In this document: positions 23,626 to 34,595 of the stretch, one piece after another | Layout: every line of letters begins with the position of its first letter | Numbering within the stretch: position 1 is the first letter of the stretch | From: Rapana venosa | Lineage: Eukaryota; Mollusca; Gastropoda; Neogastropoda; Muricidae | DNA: 64,000 nt | Reading direction: 5' to 3' | Assembly: GCA_028751875.1 (NCBI GenBank) | Contig: CM054159.1 | Location: 14,728,960 to 14,792,959 of the forward strand | Program-made: the position numbers and the translations under genes | The notes under the pieces: generated by a model | What the model saw: the letters and a program-made list of their open reading frames with translations, nothing else | Database searches by the model: none | Told to the model about the DNA's origin: nothing

Positions 23626-23929
23626 GAAGGAATGATGAGTAAATATCTAATAGGCCTGTCGTGATATACATACAGATAATGTAATTTTAACAATGTTCAG
23701 CATTAATTGTGCTATAACGGAGTCACTCTGACTACTTTCTTACAACTCCGTGTTCACACCGTTAGTAAGGTGACATATTTAGATAGCGCAGTGTATAGCC
23801 AAACGATCAATAAGAATCAATGGTTTAACCAAAAGAACAGCAAAAAATTAACACAAGTGTTCAATATTTGTATTATCACGTCATTACGTTCATCCTCAGG
23901 ATATTGATCATCATTATTATAATATATAT

Positions 23930-23935
23930 ATTATG

Positions 23936-23999
<64 letters not shown>

Positions 24000-24039
24000 A
24001 TTATATATATATATATGGTGTGTGTGTGTGTGTGTGTGT

Positions 24040-24080
<41 letters not shown>
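23930..24080. repeat. AT microsatellite followed by TG microsatellite
   Basis: AT run at about 23936-24016, then TG to 24078. The duplicated block ends here. Confidence 0.97.
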
Positions 24081-24081
<1 letters not shown>

Positions 24082-24164
24082 TGCAAAAGCCCCCCAATTT
24101 AAAAAGGGTATGTTGAAGTCAAGATATTAGTTTGAATTAATATTGTTAGCTCCAAAATTATCTC

Positions 24165-24392
24165 GTCATCGTCCACCTCCTCCTCCTCCTCCACCTTCTC
24201 CTCTTCCTCCATCCTCCTCCTCCTCCTCCTCATCATCATAATCATCATCATCACCATCATCATCATCGTCGTCGTGTCGTCGTCGTCATCACCATCATCA
24301 CCATCATCATCATCATCATCATCATCATCACCGCCATCATCATCACCATCATCGTCATCATCATCATCATCACCGCCGCCGCCACCACCACC

Positions 24393-24444
<52 letters not shown>

Positions 24445-24450
24445 GGTTAT
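24165..24450. repeat. TCC/TCA trinucleotide array
   Basis: CTC, TCA, ACC and GTC trinucleotides in blocks. They produce a poly-Ser/Pro frame that is not a gene. Confidence 0.95.
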
Positions 24451-24579
24451 TGTTACTTCTACTACTATCATGGCCAGTCTTCTTAAACTCAATGAGTTGT
24501 GACTAAGGCCCTCCACTGCAGTATTAATAGTCAGGAGTTAGTTTACTCTTTATCAAAACATACTTCTAAAATAATGCCA

Positions 24580-24835
24580 AGAGGAATGAAAAGAAGATCA
24601 AAGAACAAAGAACAATTTGGAAGAAGGAGAAGAATTCGGAAGAAGAAGACTGCAAAGAAGAAGACTGCGAAGAAGAAGACTGCGAAGAAGAAGACGAAGA
24701 CGAAGAAGAAGAAGAAGAAGAAGACTGCGAAAAGAAGGAGAAGAAAAGAAGAAAGAAGAAGAAAAAAGAAGAAAGAAGAAGAAAGAAGAAAAAAGAAACA
24801 AAAAACAACAACAAAATAAGAAGAGCAGAACATCT
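24580..24835. repeat. GAA/AAG purine tract
   Basis: GAAGAAGAA blocks with GACTGC interruptions. The polypurine strand is on plus and could form a triplex. The Lys-rich frame is spurious. Confidence 0.95.
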
Positions 24836-25195
24836 AAAACAACAACAACACCACACCACCACCACACCACCAACCACACACTATAAACAAAACAGCAACA
24901 AAGAACAAAAAGAACAGAAAAAACCAAAGAAGTAGATTGACATAACGCAATCGTAAATCACTTCGAAAACTACTTGCATGTCTGCTCTGCTTAACCACTG
25001 CACTTGACCAAAAAAAACTAGACAGATAGAAAGGAACAAACCGCTCAATTTAAAAGACCTCCAGATATCGCTTTGCTCTCAGGTGTGGAGCCTTTATCTG
25101 TTTGAATAAGGTGCATCCCTGCCTTAAAAAAACAAAACCCAACTCATTTGATATACATACGTGCCTGGTTTTTTTGCCAAAGAAGAAGAGGTTCT
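24836..25195. other. A/C-rich spacer, no gene seen
   Basis: ACAACA-rich start, then mixed sequence. No motif is recognised. Confidence 0.5.
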
Positions 25196-25199
25196 TTTT

Positions 25200-25258
25200 T
25201 TCTCATCTGTCTGTCTATCTGTATGCATGTATGTTTGTCTGTCTCTGTCTGTCTGTCT

Positions 25259-25303
<45 letters not shown>

Positions 25304-25715
25304 GCTTAACCCTCTATTGTCTCTCTGTCTCTGTCTGTCTGTCTGTCTGTCTGTTTGCTCTGTTGTCTGTCTCTCTGTCTCGTTTGTCTGTCTGTCTGTC
25401 TTTCTCTCTCTCTCTCCTCTCCTCTCTCTCCTCTCTCTCCTCTTCTCTCTCTCTTCCTCCCTCGCTCCCTTCCTCCCTGCTTAACCCCCTGTCTGTCTCT
25501 CGTCTCTGTCTGTCTGTATGTCTTCTGTCTGTCTGTCTTCTGTCTGTCGTCTGTCTCTCTCTCTTCCTCTCTCTCTCTCTCTTCTCTCTCCTCTCTCTCT
25601 TTCCTCCCTACCTCCCTCCCTCCCCGCTTAACCCTCCCCCTTCTCTGTCTCTGTCTGTGTCTATCTGTCCCGTCTGTCTTTCTCTCTCTCTCTCCCTCTT
25701 TCTCTTAGCACACAC
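25200..25715. repeat. CTGT/CT pyrimidine array with higher-order repeat
   Basis: CTGT and CT blocks punctuated three times by GCTTAACCC (about 25303, 25480, 25626). This suggests a higher-order unit of about 145-175 bp. Confidence 0.9.
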
Positions 25716-25859
25716 CACCGAGACACTTACCCCCCTTACCCCCACCACCATACACACATGCACCACACACACAACTCTTACACCACACTTACACTCACCC
25801 CATACACACCACACTTAAACAACACACACATACCACATACACACACACATCCCCACCCC

Positions 25860-25902
<43 letters not shown>

Positions 25903-25955
25903 ACCCACACCACTACACCCACCACCCACCTTACACACCACACACACACGCGCGG
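25716..25955. repeat. CA-rich array
   Basis: ACACAC with CACCAC variants, ending at CGCGCGGC. Confidence 0.93.
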
Positions 25956-25994
25956 CAGAAATTAAATAAACCTTCGCACGTTGGTCTTCCCCCA

Positions 25995-26119
25995 CGTAAT
26001 ATTGTGCAGCATGTATTTACTTTATTCGCTTGCTGAATACCGTTTATTCTATACCCTATTGCGCGGCGCTGTTTACCTTATTTGCTTACTGAACAAACGC
26101 AGTATCTTCTATACCATCA
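25995..26119 (+). repeat. Two ~58-bp diverged tandem units
   Basis: Both units contain TTTAC-TTATT-GCTTGCTGAA and end TTCTATACC (first about 26000-26058, second about 26059-26119). The rest of 25956-26310 shows no gene. Confidence 0.5.
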
Positions 26120-26310
26120 TCAAGTGCAGATATGCCAACCCACTTATTTCACTAGGGGTGAGAAAAGTGGGTGTTGTCCTACTGAAATTCAAATTGAATA
26201 ACTGTGGGCAATTTTATCAAAATATTGGATTTAGAACTCCGATTCATGCAGTTGACAGGAACAGGATAGCTCCCGATGGTTTGGGGCACTCGATTTTCCT
26301 CAGCCAATGT

Positions 26311-27206
26311 TAAGAGATCATGGCTGATGCACTGGAACATCTGAAGGATCGTCAGCATTGGGTGGCAGAATACGATCACAACCTCCGTTCGCAGATTACA
26401 TTGATGGATAGCAGGATCAGAAAAAAGGGGGCTTGACAGCCTAAAGAAACTTGAATAAGGGCCTCCAAAACATAAGGCATGGAAAATCAGTGCAGAGAAG
26501 ACCAAACTGATGACTAATAACACCAACCGGCATTAGCACTGATATCAGGGTTAATGACCAGAAGCTGGAAAACAGTTCAAAACCTTCAAGTCCCTGGGAG
26601 CCATGTTCAGACCAGGGATCCAAGCCAAAAGTAGTATGGCAGGACTGCACAGACAATAAACAGTTTTTGTCAAAACTAAACACCATCTGGAGAGATAAAA
26701 ATATCTCACTTATCTCCAAGATCAGACAAATTTGCGCTCCCTTGTCATATCCATATTTCTGTATGCCTGTGAATCATGGACCCTGACTGCAGTTTTGGAG
26801 AAAGAGTACAGGCGGTGGAGATGAGATGCTTTCGGAGACTCCTTGGCATCTCCTACAAACCACATAAGCAACGAAAGCGTGCATAACAGAATCCAGCAAA
26901 CCATTGGGGCCCTATGAGAAACCTTCTAACGATCGTGAAAAAACGTAAACTTTAAAAGGTATGGGCATGTCACAAGATCCAAAGGACTTGCAAAGACAGT
27001 TTTACAAGGCACTGTCCAGGGAGGAAGAAGAAGAGGCAGACCAAGGAAGAGCTGGGAGGATAACATCAGCGAATGGACAGGCCTAGAACTCAACAAAACC
27101 CTGAGAAAGGCAGAACAGAGAGAGGAATGGAGGGAACTGGTTGTTGAGTCTTTGAGGGTGCCCCCACGGTCGTCAGACTACGGGACAGATAGATAGATAG
27201 ATAGAA
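26311..27206 (+). mobile_element. LINE RT C-terminal remnant with GATA tail
   Basis: In shifted frames the region gives AEKTKLM (about 26490), a degenerate GISTDIRVNDQKLE block (about 26530), FLYACESWTLTA (about 26755), a GHVTRSKGLAKTVLQGTV block (about 26960) and GRRRGRPRKSWEDNISEWTG (27019-27080). This is the 3' half of a non-LTR retrotransposon ORF2 related to the element at 51689-52263. Coding ends near 27175 and is followed by a (GATA)n run at 27187-27206, which fits the microsatellite tails used by RTE-like LINEs. Stops and frameshifts are present and the 5' part is missing. Confidence 0.75.
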
Positions 27207-27207
27207 T

Positions 27208-27462
27208 GTTAAGCAGCGTCGAGTGAGGTTACCACTTGGATGGGTGACCGTTTGCGCGCCTTGGCTTCAGTATAGTCCCCCAGTTCACCCAACTGTCAAT
27301 GGGTACCTGCCCTCTTAAGGGTCAGGGAAGGTAAAGCAGTGACGAAGAGGAGGTAGGTTCCGCCCTCAATATGCTGACCCCTAGAGAAGTTGAGGTCTCA
27401 AATGCCTCGCTCCCCTTCGATCACATAGGTTATGGGACATCTTTGCCTTTTATCATGCAGCT
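27208..27462 (+). mobile_element. 5S/tRNA composite SINE (family A), 5'-truncated
   Basis: Begins GTTAAGCAGCGTCGAG and includes CTTGGATGGGTGACCG, the 5S rRNA box-C-like segment. It then follows the body of the complete copy at 47689-47988 to a CCTTTTATC end. The A-box part is missing. It directly abuts the GATA tail of the preceding LINE. Confidence 0.85.
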
Positions 27463-27840
27463 GAATTAAATAGAGGTGAAGATTTAAAGCACGACCAGTC
27501 TATGGCAGCAGCAGGAATATTTTTGAAAAAAAAAATTCGGACAGGAAAATCTCTCAGCATACAATTAAAAAAAATGTGGCGCCGAACATCGGCGATACTG
27601 TCTGTCTAAGGAGTTTCCTCCGATTTTCACAAGAGGGGTTTCGTAGTGATTTTAGATATTTCACACCACACCACAGGGAACTAGCTTATAGATAAATATA
27701 GTGCTGCTTTATATAAGGCAGATGTTTATCATTGAAGTTGTACTATTAGCATTCATAGAAGCGGAGAAAGTTAGTCAGGATCGTAGATTATAAGTTTGTT
27801 TACCACACTAGAAAGTGATTTTTAATAGTACTTTGTCAAG
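27463..27840. other. AT-rich spacer, no gene seen
   Basis: No repeat or coding motif recognised. Confidence 0.5.
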
Positions 27841-27841
27841 G

Positions 27842-27866
27842 GGCGCGCGCGCGCGCGCGCGCCGCG
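27842..27866. repeat. GC dinucleotide run
   Basis: About eleven GC/CG dinucleotides. This is a candidate Z-DNA former next to T/G-rich sequence. Confidence 0.95.
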
Positions 27867-27889
27867 TGTGGGGGTTTTTGGGTGTGTAA

Positions 27890-28070
27890 TTTTTTATATG
27901 GGGTAATGGAATAAGTCATGTGTTTTTTTAACCCAGTCCCGTGTGTTGCGGTTTTGTAAATTTGCCTTTGTTCTCACGCACCAATGGTTCTTAGAAAAGC
28001 GGAACGGATTTAACGTGTGCGCAAGATGTTCTGCGGCGTTCGCACAGGGGCCCCTCGGTTTATGTTCACT
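27890..28070 (-). mobile_element. SINE B 3' half
   Basis: Contains GGTAATGGAATAAG, AGTCCCGTGTGTTGCGGTTT, GCGGAACGGATTTAACGTGT and GTTCGCACAGGGGCCCCTCG, colinear with the minus-strand SINE B at 60118-60455. The tRNA head is missing and a TG array follows. Confidence 0.85.
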
Positions 28071-28690
28071 ATTATGTGTGTGTGTGTGTGTGTGTTGTGT
28101 GTGTGTCTTTTGTGTTGGTTTGGTGTTTTTGTTGTTGTTGTTGAAAATTATGTGTTGTGTGTGCCTGGGCCCTTGCTTTTTGCTTGATTTTGGTCTGTTC
28201 ATTCAAAGTGATATTAGACGAGGGGGAAGGGGGGGGGGGGGAGGGGGCATTAGTTGAGGATGCGTGCAGGGGGAAATTGGGACTGTTGCTAAATGTCGAG
28301 GCGTTAAGAAAAGGGCTAAGCCATGAAGGCGTGCGTGTGTGTTTGAGGCGGGTGTGTGTGTGTGTGTTGTTTGTGTGTGTGGTGTGTGTGTGTGTGTGTG
28401 TGTTGCGAGAGAGGAGGGAGGGAGAGGGAGAGGAGAGAGGGAGAGAGAGGTGTGGTTGTGGTAAGGGTGATATGGTGGGGGTGTTTTTTGTGGTGTGGTG
28501 TGGAGTGCTGTGGTGTTTTGTGGTGGGAGGGGTGTGGTGTGGTATGGTGGGGTGTGGAGTGGTGTGATTTTGGGTATATAAATGTGCGTGTTGGTTGGTT
28601 TTTGGGGGTTGTATGCGTGTGTGGTATGTGGGGCGCGGGGGTGTTAGTGTGTGGGGTGCGGCGCGCGCGGTATGTGCGTGTGTGTATCTT
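28071..28690. repeat. TG/G-rich low-complexity region
   Basis: TG arrays (28075-28110, 28340-28405), GA/GGA (28405-28450) and GTGTG-GGG sequence. A fragment AGTGATATTAGACGAG at 28208 is half of the hairpin mini-motif described in the findings. Confidence 0.85.
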
Positions 28691-28854
28691 TTATTCTTTT
28701 TAATTTCACATCTGCAAGAGCTTTTTTAACCGGGTGAGATCGATTGCACTTTCAGTCCCCAAAACTTGGGGATAAAAAGCATTGAGAATCGTTTCATAGC
28801 TAGGCAGTTGAGGCATGGGGAACTTCAACTGCTTCAAGGCTGTGGGGACTGTGC

Positions 28855-29060
28855 GAGCACACACTCGCACAGACACACATACAGATACACACACACCATA
28901 CACGCACACAACACCAGGCACGACACACACACCACACAGACCACACACAGACCACACGACAATACAACAGACACCCCCAACACAGACAACACAACAGACA
29001 CACACCACAGCCACACGCATACACACCACTACACACACAACACAACACACACCACACACA
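28855..29060. repeat. CA-rich array
   Basis: ACACAC with GACA and ACCACA variants. The flanking 28691-28854 is non-repetitive with no gene seen. Confidence 0.93.
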
Positions 29061-29297
29061 ACAAACTCTACCAACGAAAAACTTTCTTTTCTTTTTTGTT
29101 GTCTGTTATCTGTCTGTCATCATCTTTCTATACAAAAAACTATACTCAACAAAAAATTTCTATCTCTCTCTCTGTCCCCCAACAGGGAGGATGAAAAAAA
29201 CCCATTGAGTGTTTAAACCCTTAACTCGATATAAAGAAAAAAAAAAAATTTAAAAAGAAAATTATCTATTATCTGCAGCAGCTTCAAGTGCTATTTC
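29061..29297. other. Spacer, no gene seen
   Basis: T-rich then A-rich sequence with homopolymers. Confidence 0.4.
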
Positions 29298-29515
29298 CAC
29301 ACACACACACACACACACACAACACACCCAACAAACAAAAAAACACAACACAAACACCACAAACATACAAACCCCAACCGCCCCACACACAAAACACACA
29401 AAAACACACAACAAAATTAAAAACCCACACCACACACCTTACACACCAACACACAACGAACCCCCTCACCCCACCCACCCCCCCCCCCCCCCCCCCCAAC
29501 CCACCACACACCGAG
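29298..29515. repeat. CA/C-rich array with poly-C
   Basis: CACACA, AACACA and a C19 run near 29480. Confidence 0.93.
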
Positions 29516-29894
29516 TAACTCCTAATTCTTTGACGTCGCACAACAAAATGTCACTGCCTTGTCAGTCAAACTTTTTGGTGTAGTGTATGTGCCCGGAGCG
29601 GCAGAAAACATGCGACGCATCTGTGGACACTTTAATGGCTCCCTTAAAAACAGTCCAGGTTCAACCCCTGTCAGCCCTTGAAGTCAGCCAACCAAACGTC
29701 AACCCTCCAGAAATCCCCTTTGCGCTTTCAAATGATCAGATTGTCTTCTCCCGAAAAAAAGCTTTTATATGGTTGTCTTTAAAGGTGGTTTGCCCCTTGC
29801 CACAAAAAAGCTCTTGTGGGGTGTCCTGGGGTGTTTTTAAAATAAATTTGAATTCTTTTTTATTTATTTATTTATTTATTTATTTATTCTTTTA

Positions 29895-30106
29895 TATGGG
29901 GGAAGGAATAAGCGGATGTGCTTTTTTTTAAAAACACCCAGTCCCCTTTTGGTATGCGGTTTTTGTAAATGTTGTCACCGTCCCCCCCGGCACACAATTC
30001 CTACTCTTCTAAAGCGGAACGGATTTTAAACGTGTGCGCAAGTGTTCTGCGTGCTTTCGCACACGGGGCCCTCGGTTTATAGTCTCATCCAAAGGGGTTC
30101 TCGTTG
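29895..30106 (-). mobile_element. SINE B 3' part
   Basis: Colinear with SINE B from GGAATAAGC to CTCATCCAAAGG. It stops before the tRNA head, and the adjoining sequence is minisatellite. Confidence 0.85.
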
Positions 30107-30229
30107 TGCTTTAAAGGGGTTGTTGCTCTCCCGCAAAAAAGTTTTGGGTGCCCGGGGGTTTTCTTGAATAAATTTGAATTTTACCCCGTTGTGCTGTAAA
30201 AATGGTCAGTTGTGTTGCAGTACAAGCCC

Positions 30230-30432
30230 TGTCTTACGAAAAAGTTTGTTTGTGTGCGAAAGTTTTCTGCGTGCGCTGCCACGGGGCCTGGTTTTTTTGT
30301 CTCATCCGAAAGTTTTTGGGGGTTGGAGTCCGCATTGTGTTAACTCCGGGGAAAAAAATATCCACCTTAAACGGAATCAAACCGGGGTCGTGGGATTGCG
30401 AGCGAAATGTTCTAACCACTAGCTTATCCGCT
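30230..30432 (-). mobile_element. SINE B 5' part with tRNA-like head
   Basis: Covers GCGAAAGTTTTCTGCGTGCG through the head. The minus-strand head has a CTAGTGGTTAGAACATTTCG-type A-box region and a GGTTTGATTCCG B-box. The 3' end (plus-strand left side) is missing. With 29895-30106 it may be one element split by minisatellite material, or two insertions. Confidence 0.8.
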
Positions 30433-30590
30433 GTGCTGTAAAATGGTCAGATTGTCTTCTCCCAAAAAAAAAGTCTACTAGGGTTTGTGTTTTAAAAGTG
30501 GTCGTTTGTCTTTTCCCGCAAAAAAATGCCCAGTACGGGTTTGTGCGTAAAATGGTCATTGTCTTCTGCGCAAACAATCTTCATATTCTA

Positions 30591-30950
30591 GCTTCGTAAT
30601 TGGTTAGAGTCCAAAGTTGCCCAATGGTGAGTGTTTGTTTTGCGACCGTTTTTTTTTCTTTCTCCCCCATAAAGGGTAGCCGTTTTCCAACTTCTTGGTT
30701 ACGGGGATATGTTGGTTTCGTCGTAACCCGCCACAAATTTGCATGAATAACGAGATATTTAATGTAAAAATTTTTATTTCTGCTGTGTGGAAAAAAAAGG
30801 GTCCGGAGGTCTTCAATAAATGTGATCAGTGAAAATAAAAACCCTAGATTTCAGGCCCGGGGAGATTCGAATTTTTTTTAATAGTTTTAAACCCTTGTCA
30901 GGTGTAGTGTCCTAAATTATCAGACTCTTTGGATGAGGAGGAGAAATATT
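30591..30950. other. Spacer, no gene seen
   Basis: Homopolymer-rich sequence without recognised motifs. Confidence 0.4.
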
Positions 30951-30951
30951 C

Positions 30952-31110
30952 TTACAACACAACACACACCCCACAAACTTACGACACACACCACACACAC
31001 ACGAAAGACACACCACTCACGCGCACACAACACACACAACACCACACGCAAATACCCACAACCACCCCCACACCGCAGCCACCACACACCAACACACAAC
31101 AACGTTAAAG
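30952..31110. repeat. CA-rich array
   Basis: ACACAC with CACCAC variants. Confidence 0.93.
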
Positions 31111-31189
31111 TATTTTTTCAGTATAATCATTAAGAATTTGTTCTTAGAAGTGATGGCCGATAAAAAAAAGCAAAGACATTGCTTATTTT

Positions 31190-31256
31190 CCTAAATGTTT
31201 CCCCATCTAAAAATGCAAAATAAAAACCCTTGGAAAAACCCCTTCCCCCAACCAAA

Positions 31257-31321
<65 letters not shown>

Positions 31322-31740
31322 AAAAAGGGGAAAACATCAAAACCAAAAAACCCACATAAAAACCCCCAAAAAACACAACACACACACAACACCATCCCCA
31401 ACAAAAAAACCCCAAAACAACAAATCCCCCCCCAATTTACACAAACCCAAACCCGCCCCCACCACCCCAACCACTACCCCCCCCCCCCCCCCCAACCCCC
31501 AAAAAAACCCCCCACCCCCCTCCCCCCCCCCCCCCCCCCAAACACCCAAACCCCCCCCCCCCCTAAAACCCCCCCAAAACCCCAACCCCCAACCCAAAAC
31601 CCCCCCCCAACCAAAAAAAAAAACAATATAATAAAACATTTAAAAAAAAAAATAAAAAAAAAAAAAAATTTAAAAAAAACAGAAAAAAAAAAAAACAAAC
31701 AAAAACACTCCCCTTTTCCAAGTGTCCCCATCTTGAAAAA
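31190..31740. repeat. Homopolymer block (A, G and C runs)
   Basis: Contains A runs over 20, a run of about 31 G (31289-31319), then poly-C and A/C sequence and A-rich sequence. Such juxtaposed homopolymers look more like poor base calling than natural sequence. Confidence 0.85.
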
Positions 31741-31814
31741 CAAATAAAGTAAAAATGGAAGGGCCAGTTTGAGCTAAGGTTTTGAGGTGGAAAAATGAGG
31801 ATGGCAGCAGGCCC

Positions 31815-32160
31815 TTTTCCCTTCCTTTAACCCTTCTTCCCCCCCCCCCCCCTTTTCTCTCTCTCCCCTTCTCTTCTCTCTCTCTCTCCCCTCTCTCTTT
31901 TCGTCTCTCTCTCTTTCTCTCTCTCTCCTCTCTTCCACCCCCCTCTATCTCCCCTTCTATCTCTCTCCCCCCCCTCTCTTCATCCCTCGCTCTCTCTCTC
32001 CTTTTTCCCTCATCTCTCTATCTCTCTCTCTCTCCTCTTTTCCTCTTCCCTTTTCCTTTTCCCTCTCTCCTCTCTTTCTCTCTCGCCCCTTCTTCTCGCT
32101 CTCCTCTCTCTTTTTCTCTCCCCCGTCCCCCCCCCCCTCTTTCTCTCTCTCCCTCTCCGG
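31815..32160. repeat. CT-rich array
   Basis: CTCT and CCCC blocks. Confidence 0.93.
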
Positions 32161-32279
32161 ATTTGGGTATCCAAATTTCAGGCAAAAAAAGAAAACTAGA
32201 TACGTTGCCAAGTACCTCTTCTTTTTCTTTTAAACTCAGAAAAGAAAGCACAAAAAAAAAAGGGGAATGTTGAGAAGGG

Positions 32280-32395
32280 TTTTGGGATAGAGAGAGGGAA
32301 GGAGAAGGAGAAGAGAGAGGGGAGAGAGAGAGAGGTGAGGAAAAGGAAGGAGAGAGAGAGGAACGAGAGAGCGAGAGAAAGGAAAGGAGGGTCGG
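32280..32395. repeat. GA/GGA purine array
   Basis: GAGA and GGAA blocks, opposite in strand sense to the CT array 120 bp upstream. Confidence 0.93.
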
Positions 32396-32700
32396 TCATC
32401 AAATCACAAAATACTGGAGGGTTTTGCTGTTTTAAGAGCCCAAAAGTCTCCCCTTTTAAAGCCAATGTGTAAAAGGAGTATACCCCCATGGATTGTTAAC
32501 TGCATGTGACTGCAGTGCGTCACGCGCACGAGCGCGCGTGCACTACACACATGCGCTCTCGGACCATCGCACCCCCATGCACTCCACACGCATGTCGTCT
32601 TCTTCTCTCTCTCTCTCTCCTTCTCTCTCTCTCTCTCAACACACCAAAAACCACACACACACACACGCAGCACGCACGCACACCCCAACACACACACTAC
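32396..32700. other. Spacer with CT and CA microsatellites
   Basis: Unique sequence to 32600, then CT (32600-32637) and CA (32640-32700). No gene seen. Confidence 0.5.
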
Positions 32701-33440
32701 AAGAGTTTAGAAAAACGGGGGAGACAAAAGACATAGAGGAGACAGACGACAAAAAGGAGAGGGACAGAAGACATAAGCCAGAAAAAATTTAAAGGCATTT
32801 GGACCTACAAGGAGGATAGACACGACAAATGATGGAAAAGATAGATCAGAGACAGACAAAGGAGGGGCAGCCGTAGGAGACGAAGGCAGAGAAACGACAG
32901 GCATAGACAGACAGACAAACGAGAGACTACAGACAATAGGCAAAAAACCAGGGACATACAGAACAAAAGACGAAGACGAAGCATCAGACAATAGACAGAC
33001 AAACAGGGGAAATTACTGGCACCACATACAAACGGCAGAGACAACGATGATAGCAGACAGAAAACGGGGAGACAGCCCCAACATACAAACAGAAGAGACT
33101 AAAAAAGAGACAGATGACAAACGGAAAATACAGAAAAATAAAAGAACAGACAGACACACAAAACAGAGAGACAGAAAAACACATACAAACAGGCAAAGAC
33201 AAACAGGTGATAGACAAAAGAATCAAACAGGGGGGAAAAGTGCGCAGCAAAACAGACAGGGGACTTAAAAAGACCAGGTAGGAGACACACCAAAATTCGA
33301 CAAACAAAAAGACAACAGACAGAGCAAACAGACAGACAATAGACAAAAGCCAGGGAGACACAAGCAGAGAGACGGGACAGGTGATTAAAGCAGGGAAGGA
33401 TGAGACAATGAAAGGGAGAGGTTAAAGACAAGGAGATCGT
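32700..33440. repeat. Degenerate GACA/ACAG array
   Basis: GACAGACAAACAGG-like sequence over 700 bp, very poor in T. The minus strand reads CTGT and gives Leu/Cys/Ser-rich spurious frames. Confidence 0.88.
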
Positions 33441-33499
33441 CTTTTTCATGATAGCGAGTGTTGTTATCCTGTATAATATTTAGTTTTTCTCATTGGTGC

Positions 33500-33760
33500 T
33501 ATCCGCCTTCCTGCCTCCCTGCCTGTTTGTCTGTCTGCTGTTTTTCTGTCTGTCTGTTGCCCTTCTTTCTGTCTGTTTTTTGGGGCCTCTGTTGTTGTCT
33601 GTCTGTTGTTATCTTATGCTTTTTTGTGTTGGTCTGAATTCGTGTCTATGTTTTAAATTTCTGCCCCCTTTCGAGTCCCCCCCCCCACCTTTCTGTCTCC
33701 CCTCTCTATTGGTTTTTCTTGTTTTGTCTCTTTTCCAGCAGTCTCTTTTCACTTACTCAC
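33500..33760. repeat. Degenerate CTGT array
   Basis: TGTCTGTCTG blocks, complementary in sense to the GACA array immediately upstream. The two form a loose inverted pair. Confidence 0.8.
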
Positions 33761-34145
33761 CCTTTCCCTACGCGCTTGGCGCGGTGCCACACAAGCTACC
33801 ACACCAAAAACAACAAAAATACACACAGAGAGGCGCGCACGCATGCAGGCGCACAATACACAACCAAAACAAACACACACACACCACCAAAAAGACAAAA
33901 CAAAAAACCCCCACAGCAAAACCATCACCTTTCTCACAAAATTAATATTTTTTTTCCGATCACCTCCACCCCACCACTCCCTATCCCCATTCCCACAGGA
34001 CACAACGATAAAGAAGGGAAAACAACAAACACTCCAGCAAAAACATTTCACTTCTTCCCCCTCGCGGGAAAAAACAAAACCAATAACAAGAACAACAAAA
34101 ACAACGCCACACCCCCTTTAAAAAAGGATTACTGTACCAAAAAAA
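33761..34145. repeat. A/C-rich low-complexity tract
   Basis: ACAACA and CACAC with scattered unique words. No gene seen. Confidence 0.7.
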
Positions 34146-34149
34146 CAAA

Positions 34150-34322
34150 ACGCACCTAGCCCCCCCCACCCCCCCTCCCCCCCATCCCCCCCCCCCCCCC
34201 CCCCCCCCGCCCCCCCCCCCCCCCCCCCTTTAAAGATAAACCCCCCAATACTCAAAAACAAAAATCTGAACCAACATAATAAACACCCCCCCCCTTCCCC
34301 AACCCCCCCCCCCCCACCTCTC
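34150..34322. repeat. Poly-C block
   Basis: Several C runs of 10-25 with little other sequence. Confidence 0.95.
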
Positions 34323-34334
34323 ACCCTGATTAGT

Positions 34335-34595
34335 AGTCCGGGGTAGTCTTTGGACAGGACAATAAACCGAGGGCTGTGTGCAACGCGTCTTTAGCGCACG
34401 TAAAAAAACCCCTGGCTACAAGAGGTTAACCGGGGAAAATTATGACAAAAAAAGCCACGCTGAGGGGGAAAAGGGAATTCGGGAAAGAAACAGAAAGGGT
34501 GGCGGAATGTTTGTGAGCGACGCGTCTTCCCGGGGAGAGCAGCTCGAATTTCACAAGAGAACGCCGTTTTTAAATGGTAAGAAAATTTCCCCCCC
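34335..34595 (+). mobile_element. SINE C body (5'-truncated)
   Basis: Contains GTAGTCTTTGGACAGGACAA, TAAACCGAGGGC, TTTAGCGCACGTAAAAAAAC, GGTTAACCGGGGAAAATTAT and CTTCCCGGGGAGAGCAGCTC...TTTCACA, colinear with 38275-38700. The tRNA head is absent. Confidence 0.85.

Larger units (their letters stand above)
16385..23930. repeat. Right copy of the 7.5-kb direct duplication
   Basis: Starts exactly where the window's first base recurs, at offset 16384. The offset settles at 16388 from about 17230 to 23070. The 5' 850 bp and 3' 850 bp differ from the left copy by many small indels. In the 3' part this copy is the more regular version of the minisatellite. Because the left copy starts at base 1, the true left boundary may lie upstream of 16385. 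Confidence 0.95.
29728..30590 (+). repeat. ~50-55 bp minisatellite interrupted by SINE B sequence
   Basis: Units of the form GTGCTGTAAAATGGTCAG, then TTGTCTTCTCCCGCAAAAAA, then AGTCTAGTAGGGTTT occur at about 29728, 29775, 30107, 30187, 30430, 30487 and 30541. Two SINE B segments (29895-30106 and 30230-30432) separate the groups. Confidence 0.75.

Noticed and set aside
24274..24927. Poly-Ser, Lys-rich and Phe/Leu-rich frames
   Set aside because: Products of TCA and GAA trinucleotide arrays.
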